64,000 nucleotides of DNA, from positions 869,340 through 933,339 of the forward strand of contig JAMWFC010000044.1 of assembly GCA_027475525.1 (NCBI GenBank), read 5' to 3'. The translations under genes were made by a program, and so were the position numbers. Each line of letters begins with the position of its first letter. The first letter of the stretch is position 1. Shown in pieces: positions 46,541-59,000 of the stretch. This stretch comes from Macrolepiota albuminosa. Lineage: Eukaryota > Basidiomycota > Agaricomycetes > Agaricales > Agaricaceae. The notes beneath the pieces were generated by a model that was not told where the DNA came from, made no database searches, and worked only from the letters and a program-made list of their open reading frames with translations.

Positions 46541-48045
46541 CCGTGCCCGTGCCCATCCTGGTACCGCCCCCTATGTCAGCCCCGGCCCCTCCGGAGCCCA
46601 ACTTCCGCCACGACCCTCCGCCCCACTTCAATCTGCGGAACCCCCCACGGCCTCCGATGCAAGCGTGACCCTCCTGGGTTGAACGTCCCCCATGCAACCC
46701 GGCACCCGGCCCCCCTCAAATCAACCCAACACCACCGAACCCTCCCCGACCGCCTCCGCCACCCCCAGCCAAGCCTCGAGGGTGACCCCCAGGCTCCCCA
46801 CCTCCGCCACCCCCTGCGTGGAGACCTGGGCCTCCCCCTGGGACAATGGACTCCCAGGTGAGCCACCCGGAGGAGGCCCTCCAGGCGGGTGGGGTCCTGC
46901 CCTTGGTGCCTTTCCTCCACAAGGAGGGGGGGGTAACCATTATTACTACTACTACAATGCCGGCCCCCCTTCCCACAATGCTACTGGACCGGACGACGCT
47001 CGCGACGCCCTCGCCCGCGAAGGACGATTGGACATTCAAAAGCCCAACGCATTCACGGGCTGGGACCCCCAAAAATGGCATACATTCCTCACTCAGTGTC
47101 TTAATTTTCAGGCAAAACCACTCATGTTTCAGATTGACAGCTCCCGAGTGGCCTTTGCCGCCTCGTACCTCTAGGAGATCGCCTTCAACCACTACACGGC
47201 CCTTATTCAGTTCGACCCCAATAACCCGGCACTCGCTCGCTGGCAAGCCTTTGTCGACGAGTTCTCTGGAAAATTCGGGATCTACGACACCGTGGCCGAG
47301 GCCGAGAACAACCTCTTCAACCTCCAGATGCGCTCTGAAGAACGTTTCACCACCTTCATCATACGTTTTGAGAAGGAAGCTTACGAGACAGGCTGGAATT
47401 ACAGCACCCTCCGGTACGCCCTCCGTCGTGCCCTGCCACAACGCATCAAGGACGTCCTCTGACTCGCCCCAAAACAACCCTCCTATGATGGATACAAGGC
47501 CCTCATCATGCAGATCAACCAACGCTACTGGGAAGACCGCAGCAAGTACTCGAACTCCCGACCCCCCTGGAACCCTAGGGGAGGACCCCCATGGCCCTCC
47601 GGCAAAACCCCCAACCCAGCAAGTACTCGAACTCCCGACCCCCCTGGAACCCTAGGGGAGGACCCCCATGGCCCTCCGGCAAAACCCCCAACCCCCAAAT
47701 CCGAAACCCTGGTTTCTCCGCGTTCTCTGGCGGCTGACCCCCAGTGAGTCGCGGCCCACCCAATACTAACCCCAGCAGCGGTGCCTGCCCCCAGGCCCAA
47801 CTCAATGCCGCTGTGGCCGTCAACGACCTGGGCAACGCGCCAAACCCCGAGGAACCCCCGGAAGACTCTGAAGATCCCGACTTCACTGACAAACGGGACG
47901 AAGAGGCCCTCTGGGCCAACTGGCTCTTGAAAAAGGGGCAACCCTGGGTTGAGGTCCCGAAGGGTGTGCAGGAACGACAGAGAAGGGAGGGTGTTTGCAT
48001 ACTCTGTGGTGAGAAAGACCATTTCATCTCCGAGTGCCCCCAATG
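46541..48045 (+). pseudogene. A1 gag, C-terminal part
   Basis: Continues gag from 35053. Pro-rich linker with stops, then a capsid-like region (AFTGWDPQKWHTFLTQCLNF... ALIQFDPNNPALARWQAF ... AEAENNLFNLQMRSEERFTTF) and a linker. It ends with a CCHC zinc knuckle CILCGEKDHFISEC near 48000 (C-x2-C-x4-H-x4-C). Interrupted by stops at about 47173 (TAG) and 47461 (TGA in place of Arg) and by duplication 10. Confidence 0.82.
47540..47693. repeat. 77-bp exact tandem duplication 10
   Basis: Copies 47540-47616 and 47617-47693, in A1 gag. Confidence 0.95.
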
Positions 48046-48149
48046 ACAGGTCATGGGACATGCCACCTGGACCTTCAAAGAGGAGGACGCCACCTATGAG
48101 TATTCGGAAAACAACCCGGCGATTTAGACCTGGAAGACGCCCTAAATTG

Positions 48150-49218
48150 CAGAATTGACCCCGACGTCTTCTCTGCCCCGGTCTCACATCTTCGCTCCAT
48201 GACACTCATACAGGACACCCTCACGGCTTACCTACCCTCCCACTCCTCGCACTCCCTCCTCCTCAAAACCCGCCTCACCCCCTCCGGGACCCCCCTCAAC
48301 ACCCTCGTCGACAGCGGCGCCACCGACAACTTCATCGACGAGGCATGGTCTACCCTCGCCCCGGAACCCGCTCAGCGACTCCTGGTCCCGGTATGGCTCT
48401 GCCTCTTTGACAGAGACGCCTCTACAGCAGGAGATATCACTCACTTCGTGTGTATGCCTGTTACTTTCACCAACGGACAGACTCACACCCTCTGGATGTT
48501 GATAACCAAACTCCACCCTTCCACACCCCTGGTCCTAGGGCTCCCGTGGCTCTGAAATACCAACATCTGCATCGATTGGCGACATCTTACCCTTCGCCTG
48601 ACCCAGGACCCGACGCCCAACAACCAGCAACTCCCCTTCGACATCCCCCACTCCTCAAATCCAATCCCGAAGGGCCCCCCGGACGAGCCCCCACCACCCC
48701 CCGGACTCCAGTCTCGTTTGTCCCGATCCTTCGTCATCAATGCCAGGCTGGACGGCGTCCCGGGACCGATATCAGCCCTTATCGACAGCGGAGCCACCGG
48801 GGTTTTCATCAGCGACGCCCTCAACCTCCCCCACGACTCCCTTGACCAGCCCCTCCGCCTTCAACGCCTCGACGGCACCCCCTCCTCCTCCGGCCCCATC
48901 CAAAGGTCCCATTTGGGGCGCGTGACCCTGGACAACGACTACAAGTTCACCTCCGACTTCCTGGTCACACAACTTCACGAATCGACCCCGATGGTGCTGG
49001 GACTACCTTGGCTGCGCGACACGAACCCCGATATCGACTGGAGGATGCTCACCATGACCTTTCCGGGACCCGAAGACCACCCCTCAACCGCCGTGCACCT
49101 CCGGGCCCTAGGGAGCGACCCGGTGCCCGACACCCCCGGTACGACAGCCGTGCCCTCCCCACATACGCCACCCACGCCCTCGCCCACACCCGGCCGAGTC
49201 CGCAAGGTCCCTGATTGA
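48150..49218 (+). pseudogene. A1 tandem retropepsin-like proteases
   Basis: Two aspartic-protease-like units in one frame, separated by a single TGA (48553-48555). Unit 1 (48199-48600): LVDSGATDNFIDE ... STPLVLGLPWL ... IDWRHLTLRL. Unit 2 (48718-49080): LIDSGATGVFISD ... STPMVLGLPWLRDTN ... IDWRMLTMTF. Each has the D-S-G-A-T active site and the matching hydrophobic-Gly end motif. Retropepsins normally act as homodimers of one unit, so a tandem pair could fold as a single-chain enzyme. That is inference. A2 keeps only the end of unit 2. Confidence 0.8.
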
Positions 49219-49335
49219 CCCCCAAACATTCCTCGGAACAAGTACAAAGGGCCGAACTGCCCACACCCGGCCGAGTCCGCAAGGTCCCTGATTGACCCCC
49301 AAACATTCCTCGGAACAAGTACAAAGGGCCGAACT
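49182..49335. repeat. 77-bp exact tandem duplication 11
   Basis: Copies 49182-49258 and 49259-49335, after the second protease unit. Confidence 0.95.
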
Positions 49336-49515
49336 ACCCGGGCCGGTCTCAGACACACCTCAAACCCGCCCCAGCCGACACACCCACGACCCCGATCGAC
49401 CCGGACACACTGGACATCAGGATCATTGGAGCCGCCCCCTTTGCCCGCCTCATGAAGGATGGAACTCCCATGTTCCAGCTACACACCTCGCCATCTCTCC
49501 CGGAAGAGCACCTAT

Positions 49516-49669
49516 GAGGAGACGCTATTCCCCCGGAGAAGAAAACCGAGGAGCAGATCCTCTGAGAAGTAGTTCCCCCGGAGTACCATGAGGAGGAGAC
49601 GCTATTCCCCCGGAGAAGAAAACCGAGGAGCAGATCCTCTGAGAAGTAGTTCCCCCGGAGTACCATGAG
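49516..49669. repeat. 77-bp exact tandem duplication 12
   Basis: Copies 49516-49592 and 49593-49669. It overlaps duplication 13 by 27 bp, implying a contig only 127 bp long between two joins. Confidence 0.95.
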
Positions 49670-49796
49670 TTCGCTGACGTATTCTCCGAAGGAGACGCCA
49701 AGGAGATTCCCCCTCATTGGAAGTAGTTCCCCCGGAGTACCATGAGTTCGCTGACGTATTCTCCGAAGGAGACGCCAAGGAGATTCCCCCTCATTG
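49643..49796. repeat. 77-bp exact tandem duplication 13
   Basis: Copies 49643-49719 and 49720-49796, at the RT start of A1. Confidence 0.95.
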
Positions 49797-51301
49797 TCCC
49801 TACAACCATACGATCGACCTCAAGGAAGAAGTCGCCCCCCCTTTCGGCAAGGTGTACAACATGTTGGAGGTCGAGCTCCGGGCCCTCAAGGACTACCTCA
49901 ACAAAATGCTCGGTAAGGGATTCATCCGACCCTCCGCCTCTGCCGCCGGAGCCCCAGTTCTATTCGCCAAGAAGAAGGACGGCTCACTCCGACTCTGCGT
50001 CGACTACCGGGGACTCAATAAGATCACCAAGAAGAACCGCTACCCGCTCCCGCTCATCGGCGACCTGGTCGATCGACTCCGCAGCGCCAAGGTCTACACG
50101 AAGATCGACCTCCGCTCCGGTTACAACAACGTCCGCATCGCCCCGGGACACGAGTGGAAAACCGCGTTCCGCACGCGGTATGGTCTGTTTGAGTACCTTG
50201 TAATGCCTTTTGGAATGACTAACTCCCCCGCCACGTTCCAATACTTCATGAACGACATCTTCCACGACATGAGCGACGTCTTCGTGATAGTCTACCTGGA
50301 CGACATACTCATCTACTCCGACTCGAAGGAAGACCACCAGAAGCATGTCCGGCAAGTCCTCGAACGCCTCCAGGAGCACAATCTCCATGCCAAGCCCGAG
50401 AAGTGTTCGTTCTACACGGAAGAAGTCGAGTATCTTGGCGTCATCGTATCCCCGAACGGCGTCCGCATGGATCCCCACAAGGTCGAGGCCATCGTCAACT
50501 GGCTGCAGCCCCAGAACGTGAAGGAAGTACAGTCCTTCCTGGGTTTCGCTAACTTCTACCGGAGGTTTATAGACAACTATTCCGGGATCATAAAACCTCT
50601 CAACCGGCTCACGTGTAAGGACATCGCCTGGAACTGGGATAGTAAGTGCCAGAGCATCTTTAACCTGCTCAAGGAGGCTTTCACAGTCGCCCCAGTACTC
50701 CGGCACTATGACCCGGCCCTCCCGATCATCCTGGAATGTGACGTGTCCGACTATGCCATCGCCGGGATCCTCTCACAGATGGAGTCTGACGGTGGGGAGC
50801 CCCGGCCAGTTGCTTTCTACACCCGGTCCATGATCGACGCCGAGCTCAACTACAACATTTACGACAAGGAACTCCTCGCCATCGTCGAAGCCTTCAAGCA
50901 ATGGCGGGCCTACCTCGAGGGAGCCCGGCACCGGATCCAGGTCTATTCGGATCATAATAACCTGCAGTACTTCACCACGACCAAACAACTCAGTCGACGA
51001 CAGGCCCGATGGTCCGAGATCCTCTCAGAGTACGACTTCACGATCCAGTACCGCCCGGGACGACTTGGCGCCAAGCCCGATGCCCTCACCCATCGACCAG
51101 ACGTCTACCCCAAGAAGTCATTCAAGGCGGAACGCAATGCGTTCAATCATCGCATGGTGATCCCTCCCGAACATTTGAATGCCTTACTGATTTTAAACGA
51201 GGAAGGGACCCTGAGTCAGATCCGCCGTGCCCCCCGAGACAAGTACTTCACCGACCACGACCCCCGCAAACCCCCCGATGGAACCGACCGGGACCCCGCC
51301 T

Positions 51302-51455
51302 TCTCCCTGTCCCCCGACGAAAAACTCCTCCTCCGGGACGGCCGCATCTACGTCCCGGATCACGCCCGACTTCGCTACTCTCCCTGTCCCCCGACGAAAA
51401 ACTCCTCCTCCGGGACGGCCGCATCTACGTCCCGGATCATGCCCGACTTCGCTAC
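51302..51455. repeat. 77-bp tandem duplication 14 (one mismatch)
   Basis: Copies 51302-51378 and 51379-51455. The mismatch is C51363 against T51440, at a CpG. Confidence 0.92.
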
Positions 51456-51593
51456 GACGTCCTCCGTCAACACCACGACCACAAGCTCTGGGGACATCCT
51501 GGAATACGTAAGACCCTGCCCGACTTCGCTACGACGTCCTCCGTCAACACCACGACCACAAGCTCTGGGGACATCCTGGAATACGTAAGACCC
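51440..51593. repeat. 77-bp exact tandem duplication 15
   Basis: Copies 51440-51516 and 51517-51593, in the integrase zinc-binding region of A1. Confidence 0.95.
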
Positions 51594-51829
51594 TCCAGCT
51601 CATCTTCCGGACTTACTTTTGGCCAGGGTTGAAGAAGGACGTGACCCGTTACATTCGATCATGTGAGCCCTGCCTCCAGGCCAAGGTCCCCCGACACCGA
51701 CCATACGGACTCCTGAAACCCCTGCCGGTCGGGCGACGCCCCTGGTCCTCCATATCTCTGGACCACATCGTCGAACTCCTGGAATCTGAAGGGTTCAATG
51801 CTATTCTTATCGTTGTGTGCAGGCTAACC

Positions 51830-51887
51830 AAACAAGACATCTTCCTACCCTGCCACACAAACAAGACATCTTCCTACCCTGCCACAC
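51830..51887. repeat. 29-bp tandem duplication in A1 integrase
   Basis: The unit starting AAACAAGACATCTTCC occurs twice; the homologous place in A2 (near 58245) has it once. It shifts the A1 frame. It is not part of the 77-bp series. Confidence 0.85.
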
Positions 51888-52291
51888 CACGGATACCGCC
51901 CCGGACTTCGCCCGGCTGTTCCTCGAGCATGTCTTCGCCAAACACGGTCTCCCAGACGACATCGTCTCCGACCGGGGCCTCCTCTTCGTATCCAAGTTTT
52001 GGACTTCCCTGTGTAAGGCACTTGAAGTAAAGACTAACCTCTCTACCGCCTACCACCCCAAAACCGACGGTCAGACCGAAAGGGTCAACCAGTCCCTCGA
52101 GCAGTACCTCCGGCTGTACATCAACTACTTGCAGGACGACTGGCGCGCCGAGCTCCCTCTGGCCGAGTTCACCTACAACAACACGCCACACTCTGCCACC
52201 GGGGTATCACCCTTCTTTGCCAACAAGGGATACCACCCTCGACTGACGCTCTTGCTCCGGGACATCCCGTCACACGCTGCCCACGAGGTCA

Positions 52292-52445
52292 CCCGGGATC
52301 TCCAGTCTCTTCACGAGTTTCTCTGGGAAGAGATCGACACCGCGAACCAGGCCTATGCGAAACACGCCCCCGGGATCTCCAGTCTCTTCACGAGTTTCTC
52401 TGGGAAGAGATCGACACCGCGAACCAGGCCTATGCGAAACACGCC
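52292..52445. repeat. 77-bp exact tandem duplication 16
   Basis: Copies 52292-52368 and 52369-52445, in the C-terminal part of A1 integrase. Confidence 0.95.
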
Positions 52446-53208
52446 GACCGGAAACGGGAGGACACCCCCGACTGGGCCCCGGGACAAAGGTATGGTTAGA
52501 TCGACGCCACCTCCGCACCCGCCGGCCCTCCCCAAAACTCGATCACAAGCGCCTTGGCCCGTTCAAGATCTTGAAGAAGGTCTCATCCCACGCCTACAAG
52601 ATCGAGCTCCCCCCGGGACTTAAAGGCCTACACCTGGTATTCCACGTCCGCCTCCTGGAACGACATCCCCCAGATCCCTTCCCCGAACGACGGCCCGAAC
52701 CCCCTCCCCCGGTCAAGGTCGAGGATGAATATCACTACGAGGTCGAAGACATCCTCGACTCCTGGAACATTCGGGGACGACCCCACTTCCTCGTACGATG
52801 GAAGGGATACGGCCCAGAGGACAACACTTGAGAACCGCAACGAAACCTCGAAGGCGCCCTCGACAAACTCTGGGACTTCCAGCAACGGCACCCCGGAGAC
52901 GACCCCCCCGGGCGCAGGACTCAGAGACGGCAGTAGTGGGTGTAACCCCCGCCTCTGGACTCATCAGGGATTCAACTCCCGCGTATACTTTCTGTTTTTC
53001 CTTTCTAGATCTTACTCCCTTCTAGTATTCCTTTTTTACAGTAGCGCCCCGGATTATGGGCAAGGTACTCTTCCCAGCTACCCCGCCACTTTACTTACGC
53101 CACTATTACTACGAGAAACCAAGTATGTACATTTTCTACAAGTACATTATTACACAGACTAGCGAAATGAGCGAACGAAGACGACAAGAAAGCACAAAAT
53201 ACTACACC

Positions 53209-55080
53209 CTAACCGGAGCCCCCCTCACTACCCCCTCCCCGCGGCCAGCCCCGGAAGCCCTCTCCTAACCTCTCCGGACCGTGATCCCGCCACACCTCCT
53301 CGGCCAACACCTCCCAAGTCGGAAGGGGTTCACCCTCGTCCAATACACGCTCGAACCAGGAGCCCGGGACGGGCATGTTCCTCCGCCGGTGGGCGACCAC
53401 CAACCGTCCCAGGAGGTTGAGGCCGCGCTCCACCCCGGGGGTCGTCATCTCTGCGTGCTGCCCCTCCTGCAGCGCGGCAAGCACCGCGGCAACCCTGTCC
53501 AGGAGCAGACGGTGCTCCCGGGCCCAGCCTGGAGACGTTAGCGAATGAATATGCAAGCGACAGGGAACCTACTCAGGGATGCCATACGCGCGATCACCAC
53601 GTCGCGGCGCAGGCCCTCCGAATGAATATGCAAGCGACAGGGAACCTACTCAGGGATGCCATACGCGCGATCACCACGTCGCGGCGCAGGCCCTCCGTCA
53701 ACTCCTGTCCCGAGGGGGCCCTCTCCAGGACCCCCACCCCCTGCCCAAACCGCGCCCTCAACGCCTCCAGCTCCACCTCCACCTCCCCCCTAGCGACCCG
53801 GGCCTCCTCCAACTGTCGCAGCGCCTCTCAACCCGCCTCCACCTCCCCCCTAGCGACCTGGGCCTCCTCCAACTGTTGCAGCACCTCTCGACCCGCCTCC
53901 AGCTCCCCTCGCGCGACGGTTCCCTCCCCACCCTCCTCAGACTCCCCCGGGCGCTCCTGAAGGGCCCTCACATCCGCCCCCAGGGACCGCCCCGACAGAG
54001 GCGAGAAAGCGGCTGGGGACAGACGTGGGGGGGAAACCGGGGAAGGGGTCCTGGAGGGCAAACGCGCCCTCTTGGAAGGTCCCGGGGAGGGACTGGGCGA
54101 CGCCCGCCGCTTCCCCTTGTCCAGGTGCCCCCCCTGCCTCCGGGCGACGGACCGAGGGGCCCGGCGCGTGATCAACACCACGGGCTGGCCCCGGCCCCCC
54201 ACCCAGACGACCCCCCGACTCCCCGACCCCCCACTAGGCACCTCCGCAGGCACTGCAGGCCCCTTCCCCACCGGCTCCACCACCTCCCCCGCCGGCTCCG
54301 CCACCCAATCACGCTCCTCAACCCCCATCCTCCGGGTAATTCCCCCCAGCGGCCATCCCTGCTCCCGGGTGACAGAACGCGCCCTCCACAGCGCCGACAC
54401 GGAACAGCGCTCGTGATTGAGGCGGCAAGCCTCGCACACGGCCGTGTCCCGGCGGGACGAGGGGCTCGGGACTTCGAAGGTGCAGAGCACCCCCCGGCGG
54501 GCGCAGTGCAAGCACTGCACCGAAGTCAGCAATAGGGATCATAGGTAGGGCACAACTCACCGGTCCGTTACTCATGCACCAAGCGTGAGTAGGCAGTCCC
54601 TGGGGCCTCTCCAGGGCCTCCTTGAACAGCTCCTGTGTGGCGCCCGCCCACGCGACACGTTGTCCCTCCGGGACCTCTGCCACGGTCCCTATCGCCATCC
54701 GGGAGCGGCGAAAACGAGGGGCAGGCAATCTCGGGTGGGGAGGGGGCTGGGGACGAGGAGGGCGTACGGTCATCCGCGCGAAAGTCGGTGCGGGGCAACT
54801 CGGATAGGGCTCCAGGGGGGCACTGGGGCCAGCCTCGGGAATAGACTCCGGGAGTCGGCTGGGACCCGCCTCCGGGGCCAGAATGTTGCGTTGTTCTGAA
54901 AAGGAAAGGTCAGTGGGGTAAAGGGGCGGCGCGGGAGTACTCACGTTGCTCGACGAGCGCCGCCATGCGCTCCCGGTCAAGACAAGCCCGGTAACATGCG
55001 TCCCGGGCTTCCCACGCCATGAGGGGCGCGACCTCGTTTGTTTGCGGAGGCGTCGGCGAATGCGTCGGTGTTCGCGACAT
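53209..55080 (-). pseudogene. A1 antisense gene: Zn2Cys6-like cluster plus coiled-coil protein, 4 exons
   Basis: Minus-strand exons 55080-54945, 54895-54561, 54514-53573 (includes duplication 17) and 53528-53209. Introns of 44-49 nt with good signals. Joined, with one duplicate removed, they give about 551 codons with one TGA near 53829, where a neighbouring repeat unit has CGA. Order: Pro-rich N-terminus (MSRTPTHSPTPP); a cluster C-x2-C-x6-C-x15-C-x2-C-x6-C starting at the first codon of exon 3; a basic patch (KGKRR, SKRAR) in Ser/Pro-rich sequence; a heptad-type coiled coil with imperfect 20-residue repeats (ARGEVE, QLEEA); a helical C-terminus ending WFERVLDEGEPLPTWEVLAEE. Same architecture and same pre-cluster intron as the element B antisense gene. 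Starts close to the right LTR and runs toward integrase. Function unknown; a DNA-binding regulator is inference. Confidence 0.75.
53542..53695. repeat. 77-bp exact tandem duplication 17
   Basis: Copies 53542-53618 and 53619-53695, over the last intron of the A1 antisense gene. Confidence 0.95.
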
Positions 55081-55181
55081 AGTTGAGTTTGATGGTAAAA
55101 AATTTTTTTTGTTACGTGGCAGGGCAGGCGCCGGTTCCCACGCTCAGGTCCAGTCCGAACCTCTGGCTACGCGCGCCTCGG

Positions 55182-55335
55182 AGGGTCTCGGCGCTGAGGG
55201 GGGGGTGATGTCACGACCCCTCCCCCCCGGAACCTCCCCGGGACACCCCCGGAGCCCCAGGGTCTCGGCGCTGAGGGGGGGGTGATGTCACGACCCCTCC
55301 CCCCCGGAACCTCCCCGGGACACCCCCGGAGCCCC
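55182..55335. repeat. 77-bp exact tandem duplication 18
   Basis: Copies 55182-55258 and 55259-55335, over the purine tract and LTR start. It gives a second apparent LTR start at 55286. Confidence 0.95.
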
Positions 55336-56075
55336 ACCCGGGAACCTCTTCCGTCAATTCCACAGCGCACCCCGCCCCCACAGCTGCCGACGCCGCCATC
55401 ACATGCATCAATGACCGCCATCAGCCGTCAACAATCGCTATCAGCCAGCCCCCCGGGACCCCTGCATCACGGACCCTGGGATCAACCGCCATCAACGATC
55501 GGATCACGCGGCTCGCATCCGACCATCACGCATCACGCCCCATGCATCACGACTCCCTCCGCGCCAATTGATCGCGCGTCCCCACACGCGCGATCCCGGT
55601 ATACAGTCCCTGACCGCTACTCAATGACCCCCAGAACTCATCCCAGACACCCCGGAATCCCGAGACACGATCCGTAGTACTTATAGTGTAGTTCCCCGCT
55701 GTATTCGCTAGTCTTGATATTACTTTGGTTATTGCATGCCCTTTGCTTGACTGGTACGCCTTGATTGGTACGCTTCGACTGGCACGCCTAAGTATTTGCG
55801 TGCTCTAAGTTTTGGTACGCACTTCGCGACTCTTGATTTACTAACTTGGTCTCGTCTTAGAGCCTCCGGTTCACGACTCGACCCCCTCTAGCTCTCAGTT
55901 ACCTCCAACCCAAAACCCCTGGACTCTAGCCCCCTCTCCCAGGATTACCCCTGTCCTCGTCTTGAACCCCGGAGTCCTAGCCCCGGAGTCCCAGACACCC
56001 GAGTATTTGTAGGTCAAGTCCGCATCGTAAGGGCATTGCTTTCCCGAAAAGCCCCCGACTCAGCGGAACCTGACA
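55209..56075 (+). repeat. A-family LTR between A1 and A2 (about 790 bp after collapse)
   Basis: Begins TGTCACGACCCC after the tract GAGGGGGGGGTGA, and ends GCGGAACCTGACA. It serves as the 3' LTR of A1 and is directly followed by A2 coding sequence. Confidence 0.85.
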
Positions 56076-59000
56076 ACGACTTTACGAATCGACTCTGATG
56101 GTGCTGGGGCTACCTTGGCTACGCAACACAAACCCCGATATCGACTGGAGGACGCTCACCATGACCTTCCCGGGACCCGAAGACCACCCCTCAACCGCCG
56201 TGCACCTCCGGGCCCTAGGGAGCGACCCGATGCCCGACACCCCCGGGACGATTGCCACGCCCTCCACACCTGTCCAAGCCTGCAAGGCCCCTGATTGACC
56301 CCCAAACATTCCTCGGAACAAGTACAAAGGGCCAAACTACCCTGGCTGGTCTCAGACACGTGTCACACCTGCTCCAGCCTATTAACCTCAAGAAAGGAGC
56401 CGCCCCCCCTTTCGGCAAGGTATACAACATGTCGGAAGTCGAACTCCAGGCCCTCAAGGACTACCTCAATGAAATGCTCGGTAAGGGATTCATCCGACCC
56501 TCTGCCTCCGCCACCAGAGCCCCGGTTCTATTTGCCAAGAAGAAGGACAGTTCGCTCCGACTCTTTGTCAACTAACAGGAACTCAATAAGATCATCAAGA
56601 AGAACTGCTACCCGCTCCCGCTCATTGGCGATCTGGTCGATCAACTCTGCAGTGCCAAGGTTTACATGAAAATCGACCTCCGCTCCGGCTACAACAACGT
56701 CTGCATTGCCCCGGGACACAAGTGGAAAACCGCGTTCCGCACGCGGTATGGTCTGTTTGAGTACCTTGTAATGCCTTTTGGAATGACTAACTCCCCCGCC
56801 ACGTTCCAATACTTCATGAACGACATTTTCCATGACATGAGCGACGTCTTCATGATTGTCTACTTGGACGACATCCTCATCTACTCCGACTCAAAGGAGG
56901 ACCACTGGAAGCATGTCTGGCAAGTCCTCGAACGCCTCTGGGAGCACAACCTCCATGCCAAACCCGAGAAGTGTTCATTCCACGTGGAAGAGGTTGAGTA
57001 TCTCAGTGTCATTGTATCCCCGAATGGCGTTTGCATGGACCCCCACAAGGTCGAGGCCATCGTCAACTGGCCGCAACTCCGGAACGTCAAGGAAGTACAG
57101 TCCTTCTTGGGTTTCGCTAATTTCTACTGGAGGTTCATAGATAACTACTCCGGTATCACAAAACCCCTCAACCGGCTTACACGCAAGGACGTTGCCTGGA
57201 ACTGGGACAGTAAGTGCCAGAGCGTCTTTAATCTGCTCAAGGAGGCTTTCACAGTTGCCCTCGTACTCCGGCACTACGACCCGGCCCTCCCGATTATCCT
57301 AGAATGCGACGCCTCCAACTATGCCATCGCCAGGATTCTCTCGCAGATGGGATCTGACAGTGGGAAGCCCCAGCTAGTCGCTTTCTACACCTGGTCCATG
57401 ATCAACGCCGAGCTCAACTACAACATCTACAACAAGGAGCTCCTCGCCATTGTCAAAGCCTTCAAACAATGGCGAGCCTACCTCGAGGGAGCCCAGCACT
57501 GGATCCAGGTCTACTCGGATCACAACAACCTGCAGTACTTCACCACGACCAAGCAGCTCAGCCGACGGCAGGCCCAATGGTCCGAAATCCTCTTGGAATA
57601 CAACTTCATGATCCAGTACCACCTGGGACGACTGGGAGCTAAACCCGATGCCCTCACCCATCGACCGGACGTCTATCCCAAGAAGTCGTTTGAGGCGGAA
57701 CGCAATGCGTTCAATTATTGCATGGTGATCCCTTCCAAACATCTGAATGCCGTACTGATTTTAAATGACAAAGGAACCCTGAGCCAGATCTGCCACGTCC
57801 CCCGAGACAAGTACTTCACCGACCACGACCCCCGCAACCCCCCCAACGGAACCGACCGGGACCCCGCCTTCTTCTTGTCCCCCAACAAAAAACTCCTCCT
57901 CCAGGACAGCTGCATCTACGTCCCGGATCACGCCCGACTCCGCTATGACGTCCTCCGTCAACACCACGACCACAAGCTCCGGGGACACTCTGGAATACGT
58001 AAGACCCTCCAGCTTATCTCCCAGACTTACTTTTGGCCAGGGTTGAGGAAGGATGTGACCCGTTACATTCGATCATGCGAACCCTGCCTTCAGGCCAAGG
58101 TCCCCTGACACCAACCATACGGACTCCTGAAACCCCTGCCGGTCGGACGATGCCCCTGGTCCTCTATATCCCTGGACCACATTATCGAACTCCCAGAATC
58201 TGAAGGGTTCGATGCCTTTCTCGTCGTTGTGTGCAGGCTAACCAAACAGGGCATCTTCATACTCTGCCACACCACGGACACCGCCCCGGACTTCGCCTGG
58301 CTATTCCTTGAGCACGTCTTTGCCAAACATGGACTCCCGGACAACATTGTCTCTGACTGTGGCCCACTCTTTGTATCCAAGTTCTGGACTTCCCTGTGTA
58401 AGGCCCTTGAAGTAAAGACTAACCTCTTTACTGCCTATCACTCCAAAACCGACAGCCAAACCAAAAAGGTCAATCAGTCTCTCAAGCAGTACCTCCGGCT
58501 GTATGTCAACTACCTGCAGGACGACTGGCGCGCCGAGCTCCCCCTGTCTGAGTTCACCTACAACAACACACCGCACTCTGCCACCGGGGTATTTCCCTTC
58601 TTTGCCAACAAAGAATACCACCCCTGACTGATGCTCTTGCTCCAGGACATCCCGTTGCACGCCGCCCACAAGGTTGCCTGGGATCTCCAGTCCCTTCATG
58701 AGTTTCTCTGGGAAGAGATTGACACCGCAAACCAGGCCTATGCGAAACATGCCGACCAGAAATGGGAAGACACCCCCGACTGGACCCTCAGGACAAAGGT
58801 ATGGTTAGATCGATGCCACCTCCGCACCCGCCGGCCCTCCCCAAAACTCGATCACAAGTGCCTCGGCCTGTTCAAAATTTTGAAGAAGGTCTCATCCCAC
58901 GCCTACAAGATCGAGCTCCCCCCAGGACTTAAAGGCCTGCACCCGGTATTCCACGTCCACCTCCTAGAACGACACCCTCCAGATCCCTTCTCCGAATGAC

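Larger units (their letters stand above)
49340..52938 (+). pseudogene. A1 pol: RT, RNase H, integrase, chromodomain
   Basis: Linker (DIRIIGAAPFARLMKDGTP), then from 49717 a 623-codon frame. RT: KIDLRSGYNNVRI, PFGMTNSPATFQYFMND, VYLDDILIYSD. RNase H: LECDVSDYAIAGILSQ, YDKELLAIVEAFKQW, VYSDHNNLQYF. Integrase: HHCC module (HKLWGHPGIRKT, CEPCLQAK), core with SLDHIVELL, IVSDRGLLFVSKFW and AYHPKTDGQTERVNQS, C-terminal domain to [11 protein letters not shown]. The chromodomain (about 52720-52900) has [10 protein letters not shown] and [11 protein letters not shown], then TGA where Trp is expected. Frame breaks come from duplications 12-16 and a 29-bp repeat at 51830. A Tf1/sushi-like chromovirus. 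Confidence 0.9.
33143..56075 (+). mobile_element. Gypsy chromovirus A1, carrying nested element B and an antisense gene
   Basis: Plus-strand order: 5' LTR 33143-33872, gag part 1, [element B 35054-46540], gag part 2 with CCHC knuckle, two protease-like domains, RT/RNase H, integrase and chromodomain ending at 52938. The antisense gene (53209-55080), purine tract GAGGGGGGGGTGA and right LTR ending at 56075 follow. Without B the element is about 11.4 kb. Several stops make it inactive. Confidence 0.85.
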